A DNA stretch of 64,000 bases, from NCBI GenBank assembly GCA_025531455.1, contig JAMYHL010000012.1:682001-746000 (forward strand), written 5' to 3'. Below, piece by piece: positions 45,501 to 55,846 of this stretch (position 1 is its first letter; each line of letters opens with the position of its first letter). This stretch comes from Apiotrichum sp. Y4204 (lineage: Eukaryota > Basidiomycota > Tremellomycetes > Trichosporonales > Trichosporonaceae). The notes below the pieces were generated by a model. It saw only the letters and a program-made list of their open reading frames with translations, ran no database searches and was not told the origin of the DNA. A program made the position numbers and the translations under genes.

Positions 45501-46888
45501 ATGAGATCTCTCTGGGTTCCCTATGATGGGTATCACCAGTTGCCCGACAATAGAGTTCACACTAGCCGGACGACCGTGAAGGAGTTGATTCCCGAAATTG
45601 AAAACTATGAGGGCATTGTCCTCTACTTCGGAAAATCCTGGGGGCGTGATGAATCGCGGAAGGAACTGGCCCGTTTGATGAGGTCGTGGGGCAAGGAGAT
45701 ACAGAGTAAGCCGCCCGACGAAGTGTGTTGGGAAGAGAGGGGGGGTGGGGGTGGGTGGGAATTTTGCGGAGAGCTGATCCAAAAGTGTACACGAAGAGTA
45801 ACGAGGAGCTCGACCTCTGTGATCACGCGAGCGAGATCCGGGCTCTCAAGAACAAAATCAGTGAACTCGAAGCGAAGTGGTATGAACTTGAAGCGCAGAG
45901 GGATAAACTCGACGTGGAGAAGGTTGGACTTGAAGAGGAGAAGAATGAGCTGAGAACGCGATGCGAGAAGGCCCAGCAGGAACTTGACGTGATGTCCCGG
46001 CAGAAAGAGAGTCAACTGCTGCTACTCGAAGCCACCAACAAGGCTATGATTGCCAGGGAAACGTCGTTGGCCAAGGAGGTCGCCGCGCTTCATGCCGAGA
46101 ATGTTGTGCCGAACGCCGCGTCTCTCTCACTCATGAAGGCACTCGGCGGTGGCAACGACCACCCTCGCGCTCTTACGACACCCACAGAGGGCTCAGCCAT
46201 CGCTAAATTCCAGCCCAGCGAATGCTCTCGTGAGACCACGCGTCCATCTTCAGCTCAGTCTCGTCCGCAGGACCTCCGTGCCGACTGCGCCCCGGCCACC
46301 ATACACCCGTACACCAAGATCTTCACGCACATTGTCGACACTCTGCACCGTATCGAGGGCGCGCACAATGGCGGGCGTGTGCACCGCACCGACGTCACTG
46401 GCCTGCTTCCCGACTGTGATGCGGCCGCGGGCGTTCCTGACGTGGAAGGACTCAATGATCGCCTCAGCAGCATGGAACAGCTGCTCGCGGATATCAAAAT
46501 CCACGCCATCGATCAACCTTCATCTTCAAGTGCTCCTGCGGCCGTACTCGACAAACCCTGTGTCACGGAGGAGGCCGAGCAGCAAACCACGGATATCCTC
46601 CGTCATCTCATCGCAACCGGTCATTCCGAAGCTGAGGCCCTTCAAACCGAATGTGAGTGTCCTTTCAACCCTCTCCGCTGACCGACAGTTGTCGAAAGCG
46701 CCAAGCCGCTGACTCCATGGGAATACTGCCAGCCTGACCTGGTGGAGAAACGCTTGGCTCGTCATATGGAGGTGACCCGCGCTATTCACAAGCTCAAGCC
46801 CGTCGAAACGCCCTCGCCTGAAGCGAATGACAACAAGTCCGACAGTGGCTCCTCCGATTCTAGCTGGCTCTCCGTCGGCGAGCAGTGA
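45501..46888 (+). CDS. Array gene 1: coiled-coil protein with divergent YGGIP-type N-terminal box
   Basis: Three exons: 45501-45705, 45786-46652 and 46689-46888. Exon 1 encodes about 68 residues, including NYEGIVLYFGKSWG, which I align with the YGGIPLPI box of the next four genes. The intron after it is phase 1, as in those genes. Exon 2 is a strong coiled coil (heptads through SEIRALKNKISELEAKWYEL and beyond), then a less ordered region and GLNDRLSSMEQLLADIKIH. The last exon has TPWEYCQPDLVEKRL and a Ser/Asp-rich tail (DNKSDSGSSDSS). Intron 1 is 80 nt and its acceptor is the least certain point. No known family was recognised; membership in the array family is inferred from gene order, exon layout and the weak box match. 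Confidence 0.65.
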
Positions 46889-47573
46889 ACCTGCGTTCTG
46901 CCCGGTACTATCGATACTATTCTCAAGATTTACGCACACGACACAGAGGGACGACTTGCGAGTATACGGTTAGGCAACAAGATACACGACGATACGATTG
47001 GACGAGGAGGTATTCTATTCGTCGACCTCGAAACATACCGACGGTTTAGCGTGTGAATGAACGCGATACTATGTGGGGCGTAACTGTGACTGAGTCTGCA
47101 TATCCTGTCCATGTGAACGCGAAAACGACCCCCCCGCTTAATTGGACACGACGGGCGTCTCATCGGCAGTGAGTTGAAAGTTTCTCGACTGCTTCTGAAC
47201 GTCTGCAAACCGATTACACTTTATTGATGCCAGAGGCTGTAGCCACCTAACACGGGCACAGCAGTGTGACAGACAACTAACACACTCTCACCACTCGTGG
47301 CAACTGCAGATGACTATTTGTCGACGTCCAGAAACGACTTATATCGATCAGCTCTTTTTCATTTCTAAATTCTCGTCGAGTGTATGCCTTTCGAGAAAGT
47401 CTGCTTCACTGAGCCCCTCGCTTGAACTAGTCGAGGGGCGCGGAGTTTGACAAACTGTTGTTGTCGAATTTCTCGCTACGAGCGCAATTCCAGGCATGGA
47501 ACTACACAGAGGTACTTAAGGAGCGTATGACTGAGATACCTCATCTCTCACGATACTTTCCACCTCAATCACC
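46889..47573. other. Intergenic region between array genes 1 and 2
   Basis: No gene. It contains the inverted repeat at 47413-47439 and a short pyrimidine-rich leader before the next ATG. Confidence 0.5.
47413..47439. promoter_or_regulatory. 8-bp perfect inverted repeat upstream of array gene 2
   Basis: GCCCCTCG (47413-47420) and CGAGGGGC (47432-47439) are exact reverse complements separated by 11 nt. It lies about 135 bp upstream of the gene 2 ATG. It could be a dyad operator or a hairpin in a long 5' leader or upstream 3' UTR; sequence alone does not decide. Confidence 0.35.
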
Positions 47574-49174
47574 ATGTCATCACCAGACTCACCACCTGAC
47601 TCACCACCTCTCAACGTCCTCCCGCTCCCGCCTGCACTTCTCCGGGCCCCGAACTTCGACTCGTCGCTGCACGTAGTCTACCTCCACCATCGGTATGGCG
47701 GCATTCCGCTTCCCATCTCGGAACCCGACTTTATCGCCGTCATGAAATTTCTCGAAGGGGCCAGGGAACCTCCTCATTTCGCGCCGGGATTGCGCACCCA
47801 GGCGCGGATTAATGCCGCCATCGCCTTTGCGGAAACTGTCAAGGACATGCTACATGGTGGGCAATGATGCGCAGACAGGACAGAAGCTCATGGACAGATT
47901 TCGATGAGAATGTCGAGCCTGTGGATCCGGGAGAGATGAAGGCCGAAACGAAAAGCTCACCCAACAATGTGAGAAAGGTCTCGAATCTCAAGCTGGAGAA
48001 CAATCGCCTCCGGGGGACTCTGGAGGAGCTGGAGCGCCGAATACTGGCGGTGGAACGCCGATGTTCAAAGCAAGAGGAGGGGGAGCTGCACACGACGCCC
48101 TCGCCACTGGAAAGCGAAATCCTGGCTCCCCAGCCAGTGACAGGGGCGTTCTTGCACACAACCAGTGTCTCCCACTCCCGCAGCCTAAGTCAAGCGACAG
48201 TTCTCTGTCCTCCAAGGCATCCCTTCTTCCCAAATTCCCCTCGCCGCCCCAGCTCCGCAGGCCATCTGGAACACCCCTTCTCGATGGGCTCCACTTCCAG
48301 TGTGAATAAAATGGGTCATCCGGACGAGCGCCGTCGGGCGCACACGTACCCCGTTACAGGGATGGATTCTCAATCGGAAGACTCACCGCCATCGCTTGAC
48401 GCCCACTCCCCGACTCTTCCACCTGACGACGCTGTCGACAGGGTGCCCTCCATTCCGAGCCAGAACGACTCCAGTATCGACATTGTTCTGCACGCGTCAC
48501 CAGAGAAGAACAAGTGCAAGGACAACCTGGCATCTCATGCAGAGGACGACACAGCGGGCGATGAGCTCACCGCTGGTTCAAAGACGCCGCAGGGGATAAG
48601 TGCGCTCGAGGCGTTTGCCCAGCTGGGGAGCCATCCCTCCCGTATCCCCCGACTGGTTCAGGTGCGGTGCAACGGCTGCGACAAGGTCAACTTCGGGGAT
48701 TGCCGCACATGCCAGGACAACTACAACAATGCCACCGAGATCGCCGCCATGCACCGCGACATCAAGAAGAACATTGAGAGGCTGGCCGCAGTCAGCTCTT
48801 GCACCGCTGAGCGGTTCATGGAGAAGTGTATGTCTCTCTCTATAAATCCAGTGCTGATCTCTGCAGACTCTCCTCTCATCCACAGGAAGTTTGAGCTCTG
48901 GGACCTTCTCCAGCCCCAGTGCCTTGCCTCGTATATCGCATCCCTCAAGGCGTTTGAGAGGGAAACCGCCGACGCTGTGCTTCGCTCTTTGCACGTCAAC
49001 GACGGACCAACACGCCCACCAAAAGCGCGTCCTAAGGGTTTTGGCGTTAAGTCGGCCTCCTCACCCACTCCCCAGAAGAGGGAGAAGATACAATCACCTT
49101 GGAGAACCCTTTCTGGATCGTCGAGCTCCATTCTCGCTCAGGACTTGGAGCTTGCAAGCGTCGGGCTTGTGTAA
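47574..49174 (+). CDS. Array gene 2: YGGIP-box protein with coiled coil and CX2CX7CX2C motif
   Basis: Three exons: 47574-47856, 47898-48827 and 48867-49174. Exon 1 (94 residues) has a Pro-rich start and the box HHRYGGIPLPISEPDF, then a helix ending FAETVKDML and a phase-1 intron of 41 nt. Exon 2 has a short coiled coil (KLENNRLRGTLEELERRILA), a long Ser/Pro-rich disordered region and a four-cysteine block VRCNGCDKVNFGDCRTC (CX2CX7CX2C) followed by a helical segment. Exon 3 (YSPLIHRKFELWDLLQPQCL...) ends in a Lys/Ser-rich tail. Both introns restore open frame. No known family. The zinc-site idea is inference from Cys spacing. Confidence 0.75.
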
Positions 49175-50381
49175 ACCCCGGAGCGCCGTTAGAGTTGCTC
49201 ACAAAACTGTCAATTGGGCCACGCAAAGGCCGCCACCATAAACCCAACTTTCTCTACGGATGTCCCAACGCACTACCAACTTCCAACCTCTACATACATC
49301 AACCGAGACCACTCGCCGTAGAAAGTACCTAGCTCCCAGTTTGTCGTCTCTGGTCCCCCCTTTGTAGTTTCATTATCCGCGGCATGCAAGCGCGCTGTCA
49401 AGGACTGCTAGGAGGTTGTGGCGGTCTGTGGCAATCACCAATTTTCATCGTATCATCATGAGAACTGCTGGAGGAAACGTTATGCACGGCTTCGCTTCTT
49501 CAACTGGTCTCACGACTTCCATAGGAATGTTTAAGCCTTCATCCTCTCGCCTTCTGTGTTCACGGTTTCAGCCCTGGGACCCCGGGGCCTCGATGTGTCC
49601 TTCTTGCCCAATCACCCATTCTACCTCTTCCTCTCAGGCCCCTCTCGCCTTCCTCACTCTCCCGACCATTTCAACCCTCCCGACCCTTTGCACAGTCCAC
49701 TAACGCACCGAAAAAGGTGGCTTAGGAGGAACTGAATCCCCTTTTGACGAGAGTGGGATTCGAACCCACGTCCGAAGACTGCGGAGGAGTGAGCTCCTTA
49801 ACACAGCGCCTTAGACCGCTCGGCCATCTCGCCGGTGATGACGCCGGTTCCGGCCCGGTCTCGCCGGTTGGCAGCGTGCGAGGGTCGGTCCGAGGTGCAC
49901 GCCGACGTGTGCGGAGGTGGCGAGGTCGGAAAGTCGGAGGTGTGAGGGAGCGGGGGTCAAGGGAATGGGGATGGAGGGAAATGTAGCAATCGTCTGAGCG
50001 CAGGGTCAAACGCAAAGGTCGGTCGTCGGTCATGAGCTAATGAACGACTTCGAAGGCTCGTGCGAGGCTCGCTGGCCCTTGTCGCACTTGACCAGTGGAG
50101 GACTATCATGGCCTGTCCACACTTCCGATTGAACTGAAACTTCCGACTGCTCCTCATTCCATTTGTGTCCCCGTTTTATCTTTCGCTCCCGTTTCGCAAC
50201 CATTCCCTCCCTCTCGCACACTCGCACGATAGGCTCTCGCTCTTGCGTGTTGCTCCTGCTCTCTCGCCGTCCTAACCATCATGAACCTTTTCCAGGTATA
50301 AAACTGAAGTCCTAGCCATGCAAATCAGACCCCAACCTTTCTCTCTACTCACAGTTCTATTCCCATTGATTGATTCACCCC
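49175..50381. other. Intergenic region carrying tRNA-Leu
   Basis: This is the 1.2 kb between array genes 2 and 3. Besides the tRNA at 49745-49833 no gene is supported. A T-rich patch lies at 49510-49560, and the right end is the gene 3 leader. Confidence 0.5.
49745..49833 (-). tRNA. tRNA-Leu(AAG) with 11-nt intron
   Basis: The minus strand folds as a type II tRNA: acceptor GGCGAGA/TCTCGTC with one G-T pair, D-arm GCCGAGCGGTCTAAGGC, anticodon stem CTGTG/CGCAG, a TCTTCGGAC variable arm, T-arm GTGGG-TTCGAAT-CCCAC and discriminator A at 49745. Loop TTAAGG gives anticodon AAG (49799-49797). Eleven extra bases (49795-49785) sit after position 37, the canonical site for a nuclear tRNA intron. A box (GCCGAGCGGTC) and B box (GGTTCGAATCC) are intact. 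A T-run follows on the transcribed strand. Confidence 0.93.
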
Positions 50382-52046
50382 ATGACGGCTCTCCTCGACG
50401 TACCGCAGCCGCTTCTTCAAGTGGCCCACGCTGCCCCAAAGGACGGCGTTCTTGCAGATCTCCACGCCAAGCACGGCGGCATTCCACTCCCCATCAGCTC
50501 CGAGGCCGTCGATGAGGCGCTCAGCCTTGTAGCAACGGTTCTCAAGGAGAGCGACGGAGACTTCTCTGTCCGCAGGGCGACTCTGTCGTTTGTCAAGGAC
50601 ATCGTCAATGCAGCGTTTGGTATGTCGATGACGCTTCACTTATGCTTTGAACGCTACTGATATACCTATCAGACAAACCATCAGAGCTGCCCCCGCTTCC
50701 CGAGCAGCCCAAGACCCTTAGGGCCTTCCTTAGCGTGCCTCAGGACCTCAGCAAGTCGGTGGGCTATCGCAAGGGCAACTACTTGAAGCCTCGTCACCCA
50801 CTGTTGTCAAACGGTTCATCCCTCTCCAACACTGCTGCCGAGGCCCTTCCATCGTCGTCTGAGATCCCCCTTCTTGATCTCAAGAATGATACCCAGCACA
50901 CAATTATAGAGGCGAGCAACCTATCTGTAAGTGTCTTTCAAGCATTTCAAAGCGTCAAACTGACTGTGATCCTAGGATCAACATGCATCGAACTCCCCTA
51001 CGTTGTCCTCCGACGAGGCAAAGGAGTCCGAAACGATATCGTGGCGGCAGCGTCATCCTGGAAAGAAGACCCCTGTGTCACCTTATAACCAACACATCAC
51101 TATCAACTCCAATTTCAGTTCGGGTTCGACAAGCGTTTGCAACAAGGGGTCCAGCACTTCGAGCTCCTTCAGCGACAAGCTTCAAAGGCTCGAGGAAACG
51201 TTGACCGCTTTACATCTTCAGGACCATGAAGCAGTCGAGAATCTGCGGACCCAGTTCACCCTGCTGGAGCAGCGTCTTGAACAGCGTCTTGGGATGATGC
51301 CGATCTCGCTCGAGGGAGAGTCGGACAAAGGGGCCGATGCTTCCGTGAAGAATTTGAAGAACTCCGTCCGGAAGCTCAAGGATATCTTAGAATCGAAGTC
51401 CACCGAGATGAAAGCAGAGCTCATTTCTCTTACTGCAACCACAGTTCCCACCCTTCAGAACAAGATCGAAATCCTGGAAGATCAAGCTGATGATCAAACC
51501 CGCTCACGCGTCGAGCTTCAGGTGGACCTCAACAGGCTCTCCGACGTTGTCGATGAGCAGACCGCGACCACGACGGCCATGTCAAACACCCTCGATCTGT
51601 TGGTCCATGCAGTGGACAATCTTCGCATCCAGGCAAACGAAATCGAGCAGGCTCAAGCAGTTCCCAAGAGCATCGAACTCGTGTCGCAGGCGGCTGCGGA
51701 GGTGCTCAAATTTCAAGCCGACCTGGTGTCGCTCAGCCAACGGGTCGAAAAACTGGAGCAGCGCCAATCCAACACTTCAGAAGAGAAGAGTCAGGCTAAA
51801 CGTGAGTGTGCCATCAGCACATGCTTGGCTGACATCTAAGGCCGCGGCCTCGCGAGTATTCTGGAGGTGGAGACGGAGTTCAAGCACTTTTTCATCATCG
51901 GCGGGAACGGCGAGGACGACCATGCAGAAGATCGCACCCTACAGAATGATGCCGATTCTGCTTCGGAGGACAGTGATGAAAACACCCCCGCTAAAGAGGA
52001 CGAGACCATGGCCAGGATTATAACCCTGCGCTTCACCATTATGTAG
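50382..52046 (+). CDS. Array gene 3: YGGIP-box coiled-coil protein
   Basis: Four exons: 50382-50619, 50673-50926, 50976-51803 and 51841-52046. Exon 1 has MTALLDVPQPLLQVAH then HAKHGGIPLPISSEAV (His replaces the box Tyr) and a helix ending SFVKDIVNAAF, with a phase-1 intron after it. Exon 2 is Pro/Ser-rich. Exon 3 is mostly coiled coil (SDKLQRLEETLTALHLQ, QFTLLEQRLEQRL, VDLNRLSDVVDEQTATTT, LVSLSQRVEKLEQRQ). The last exon starts RRGLASILEVETEFKHFFII and becomes strongly acidic. All three introns have GT-AG ends and keep the frame open. No known family was recognised. A structural or scaffold role is a guess only. Confidence 0.75.
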
Positions 52047-52750
52047 CACACTCCGTGTTGGTACTGTATTCAGACTTTGTACATAGATAGTCGGGCGGTT
52101 AGATAGAACCTGATGATGTGAGGTTGTGTGCATAGACAATGTCCCCGAGGCTGATGGTTGAGATCAGCGTCCTGGGCAATGTTCGCTAGTGCCATACAAC
52201 TCGCATACCAGAAGCCACTAGCCACAGATCTGACGCGTCAGATGGTCTTTGCACGCGTCGCAGCTCCGAAGCTTCGGGGTCCGTTAAAGGCAAGGCTCCG
52301 CAAGAGTACCCCAATGACCCTCAAAGAAGAGGATGCTTTCCCTGTCGAGTTTGGTCACACGCACAGACCTGCACACACGGTGTGTGCAGTAAAGGTCATA
52401 TTGGGCATCGGGTGCCAGGTCAGTCACCGGGGTTCAGGCGATCGAGCGATCAGTTCAGAAGCACACAACGCGTCCCCGCGGCGCGTCCGCTTGTACCACT
52501 TGGCGAACTGTTTAGCAAAGCACAGACCTCTTGGGCCCCTTGGGTACAGTCACGCGGAGTGTGGGTACAGTCACGTTGAGTGTACCAAGATGTAATGCTA
52601 TCTACTGTAGATCCTCCAACGATCCAACAGCCCAACATCCTACTTTTTACATCCTGCCTTAACCGACATTGTTGCGTAGTCCTTCTTGCAATCAATCTTG
52701 AGATTCGATTATTCCCATTTCTTTCACTGCCTCATCTCGCTCTCGCCAGC
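52047..52750. other. Intergenic region between array genes 3 and 4
   Basis: No gene. It contains the 21-bp tandem duplication at 52541-52582 and a T/C-rich leader before the ATG at 52751. Confidence 0.5.
52541..52582 (+). repeat. 21-bp tandem duplication
   Basis: Two adjacent 21-bp units beginning TGGGTACAGTCACG and ending GAGTG, differing only at two bases (CG in the first, TT in the second). It lies 170-210 bp upstream of array gene 4, in the likely promoter. Confidence 0.75.
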
Positions 52751-53894
52751 ATGTCAGCGGAAGACATCCCCTTAGTTATTCCCATCCCCCTCTCAATTCT
52801 CAAGAAGCACCGTAGCCCACCCCACTTGGTGGAGGCACAGGCGATGTATGGCGGAATCCCCGTCCCCGTCACTCCTGTACTCCTTGAATATGTGCTGTCC
52901 GTGAGCGACAACCTAATATGTGCAACCCCCGAGGTTGACGCGTTTGTCGACGCGGTCTACCGTGCCACGATCGGTGAGTTCCAGCAACATCAACAGCGAG
53001 ATACTAATCCGACAGTCGCTCCCGTCAAAGCCAGCGAGCAGAGTGCCGAACAAGCGGAGTTCAGACCGCTTCACGCCACCCTGGAAAGACTCCTCCAAGT
53101 GCACACCGAGAATTTTTGCAAGCACTTGGACGAGTGTCTTTCTCAGAAAGTGACAAAACTCGGTTATTCCATCGACCGCGCATCAGTCGCCAAAAAAAAA
53201 ATCTAGCGCCACTACTAAGCCGTGGTCCTCGTTCACGCTGGCTGTTCCCAAGGAAAACATTCAACCTTCCCCTACCGAGACTGTCTCAGTCCCCGAGCCG
53301 GCTGCGTCGAACAAATTCTTCTCTTTCAAGTTCACTCAACCGACCACCACTTCTCTTACCTCCCCGGCCCCGAAAGTCGAACCTTCAGACACGGCCTCCA
53401 AGCCACCTCCGAGTCTGTTCTCAAAACTTCAGCCTTTCAACTTTGGCGCATCGGGCGTCGACGAGAACAAATCTCAGGTCAAGCCCGACAGCGCCAAAAC
53501 TGGCTCGGCTGCAAATAAGGGGACTGGAAGTCACTTGGGAATGATTATGACAAAGCACCACGCCAAAGGGACGGACCTTACGACGAACGCGAACAACGTA
53601 GCCTTCAAGCCCGAGAGTGCGGACGAGAAGATTATCACCTGGCGAAACTTCATCTCCGACGAACCGCTGTCTCCCGCGAAGCCTGAAGCCTCTTCTGAGG
53701 TTGAGGGACCTCTCGATGCTCCGTCGAACGGCAACACGTCCGCAAAGGCCAAGAGAGTGTTTTTCCCTGACTTGCCCTCGTCTACACGCGTACCACTAGC
53801 TAAGGACCCCTTCGGACTTACCCCTCAAGTAGGAACATCTACGGGCGAGAAAGTGGAAGCTGATAAATTCAAGAGTTCTCCGAAGTTGGACTGA
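52751..53894 (+). CDS. Array gene 4: YGGIP-box protein, frame broken at an A10 run
   Basis: Exon 1 (52751-52973) has PLVIPIPLSILKKH and AQAMYGGIPVPVTPVLL, then a phase-1 42-nt intron. Because the intron length is a multiple of three and has no stop, the unspliced frame also reads through. Exon 2 (53016-) encodes a helical segment (LHATLERLLQVHTENFCKHL) and reaches ten consecutive A (53192-53201), after which the frame stops at TAG in KKKI. With one A fewer the frame continues without a stop to 53894: KKKSSATTKPWSSFTLAV, FFSFKFTQ, LFSKLQPFNFGASG, a Pro/Ser-rich part and the end SSPKLD. Causes could be a sequencing error, a real frameshift, slippage, or a 70-nt intron (GTGACA donor 53146, TAAG acceptor 53215) that also joins the frames. 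Confidence 0.6.
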
Positions 53895-54432
53895 GTGATG
53901 GAATAGGGAAGGGAGAGACACATGGAATTGGAGCCACGAACAGATACGACATAGCAACGACAGAGAGCACCCCGAGCGTACAAGTATGAACACAGACGTG
54001 CAGACAGGATAACATGCATTGATTCTGCTGTGCAACCTGGTACCTGCTATTGTGCTGGTCAGGCGGCTTTCCAACTATGCTTGCCTAAGTTTCGGGGCGC
54101 ACCTGACAAGGATTAAGTAGACCTTCTTGTCGAAGTGGGACAAAAAGGAATGGCCAGGGCGCCAGTTGCGCCAGGGCGTGGAAAATCTCGAGCTGCACAC
54201 CCTCATTGACTTGGTCCGGCGCCTGGCTCGCTTCTCGCTCGCGCGATCGCTCGTCTGATCGTCGAATGAACAAACCCTCAAGGTGCGCTTTGACCCCTAC
54301 ACTACAGCGACAGTCGTACAGTTGGTCCCACGCAGCTCGGCCCCGGTGCACTTTGCACAGGCTCTTATCAGCCTTCCTTTGTCAACCGTCACTCGTTTTC
54401 TTTTTCCTCTTCCTCACTCACTCACTTGCTTC
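53895..54432. other. Intergenic region between array genes 4 and 5
   Basis: No gene was recognised. The right end has a CTTTTCCTCTTCCTCACTCACTCAC-like pyrimidine tract just before the gene 5 start. Confidence 0.5.
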
Positions 54433-55846
54433 ATGATGCCCTCAGTAATCCCAATCCCGCTCGCCGTCCTCGTCCACCCCAGTGTTCCCGCCTTCCCTAG
54501 CCTTGCCCGCGCCCACATTCAGTATGGCGGCATCCCGGTCCCCGTCCCACCGGCTCTCTTCAACGGGTGTATGGTCATCGCGAGCCTAATGGACATGGAT
54601 CCGAACACAGTCATGGCGGCCGAGGCAAAGGAATTCTTCCTCCAGATATATGATGCCGCCAAGGGTAGGTTTCTATGTCTCTGACACGAGAGTGAGGAAG
54701 GTGTGTGCGGGCATGGATGTCGTGAGCGGGGGGAAAGCGAGTTTTGGGGGCCTGTGCGCTTTGCTTCTGCTTCAATGGACGACAGCCGTCCAGACAATGA
54801 CTGACACTCAGGCCCCCATGACGCCATAAATCCTGGCATTGCGGACGCCGAGCCAGCCGACACCGAGAGACTCCTGGAAAGACTCGACGCTGCTGCCCAG
54901 AGCCGAGCCAAACTTGCCGCTGGCACCGATTCCGATGCTTACCGCCGCGAAATGGAGAGCCGCCTTCTGCAGCAATCGCGCTACATTGCCAATTTGGAGC
55001 ATGTGCTACAGTCTGTTGTTGTGCGAATCGACAAGCTCCAGACGCAGGGAGATGATGTGATCATGGACGGCAATAAGTCGGCCAACGGATCGGCCACTCC
55101 CGCGACGCGTGTCCCACCTGCCACCTCTACCATCCCTACCCCCTCTGCCACTCCTGCCACCTCTGCCACTACTGTCGATGACACCACCAAAATCAAGGTG
55201 ACGGATACCGCCTTGGCGAACCCAGTAGGCAAGCTAGGCAACCTTGAGTTCCGACTGAACAACCTCATCGCCACCGTCAACCGTATTGAGAGCAGCGTCG
55301 GTGCCAAATTTCAGACTCTCAACGACCGCGTTGGAAAGGCTGAAAAGAAGAGTTCGACACCCGGGGTTACCTCAGCTCAGCTGTCGTCCATACCAGGCAT
55401 CGCCGCTAGTCTCAGTAGCTACCAATCCAAAGTTGACAAGGGCATCACGCGCATCGAGGCCGTTGAGAAATTCGTCGAAGCCCTCAACAGTCGTTTCAAG
55501 GCGCTCGTCGACCACACGGACAAAACGGAAATTAAGATTGTGGGTCTCGAGGACGAACGACGGTCAAGCAAGGTTGCCATCAAAGTCCTCCAGGCTCAGG
55601 TCGATCACCTTTCGACTTGCGTCAAATCGAGCAAGACAAATCACGGTGAGTGATCTTTACTACATTTGATCCTTTCTAACCACAGCTTCCGAAGATGAAA
55701 GCATCCTTGGGGTAGTCGATCAAATCACTAAGAACCTTGGCGCGAAGAGTGATTACCAAAATGGGGTCAACTCTGTGCCAACGAAGAAGGAGAATGAAAC
55801 GGCGGACAAGGTCGTTGAACGGCCCGACAGCCCCAGCAAGAAGTGA
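54433..55846 (+). CDS. Array gene 5: YGGIP-box coiled-coil protein
   Basis: Three exons: 54433-54664, 54812-55645 and 55686-55846. Exon 1 reads MMPSVIPIPLAVLVH then HIQYGGIPVPVPPALF and a helix ending FFLQIYDAAK, with a phase-1 intron (147 nt, longer than in its relatives). Exon 2 has a first coiled coil (AYRREMESRLLQQSRYIANL, HVLQSVVVRIDKLQ), a Thr/Pro/Ala linker (RVPPATSTIPTPSATPATSA) and a second helical part (NLEFRLNNLIATVNRIE, SKVAIKVLQAQVDHLST). The last exon is short and charged, ending DSPSKK. The PxVIPIPLxxL start is nearly shared with gene 4 (IPLVIPIPLSIL), so these two look like the closest pair. Function unknown. Confidence 0.78.

Noticed and set aside
46149..46712. 187-codon frame inside array gene 1
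   Set aside because: Shadow of the coiled-coil gene in another frame, with Arg/Ser/Pro-rich translation typical of out-of-frame GC-rich code.
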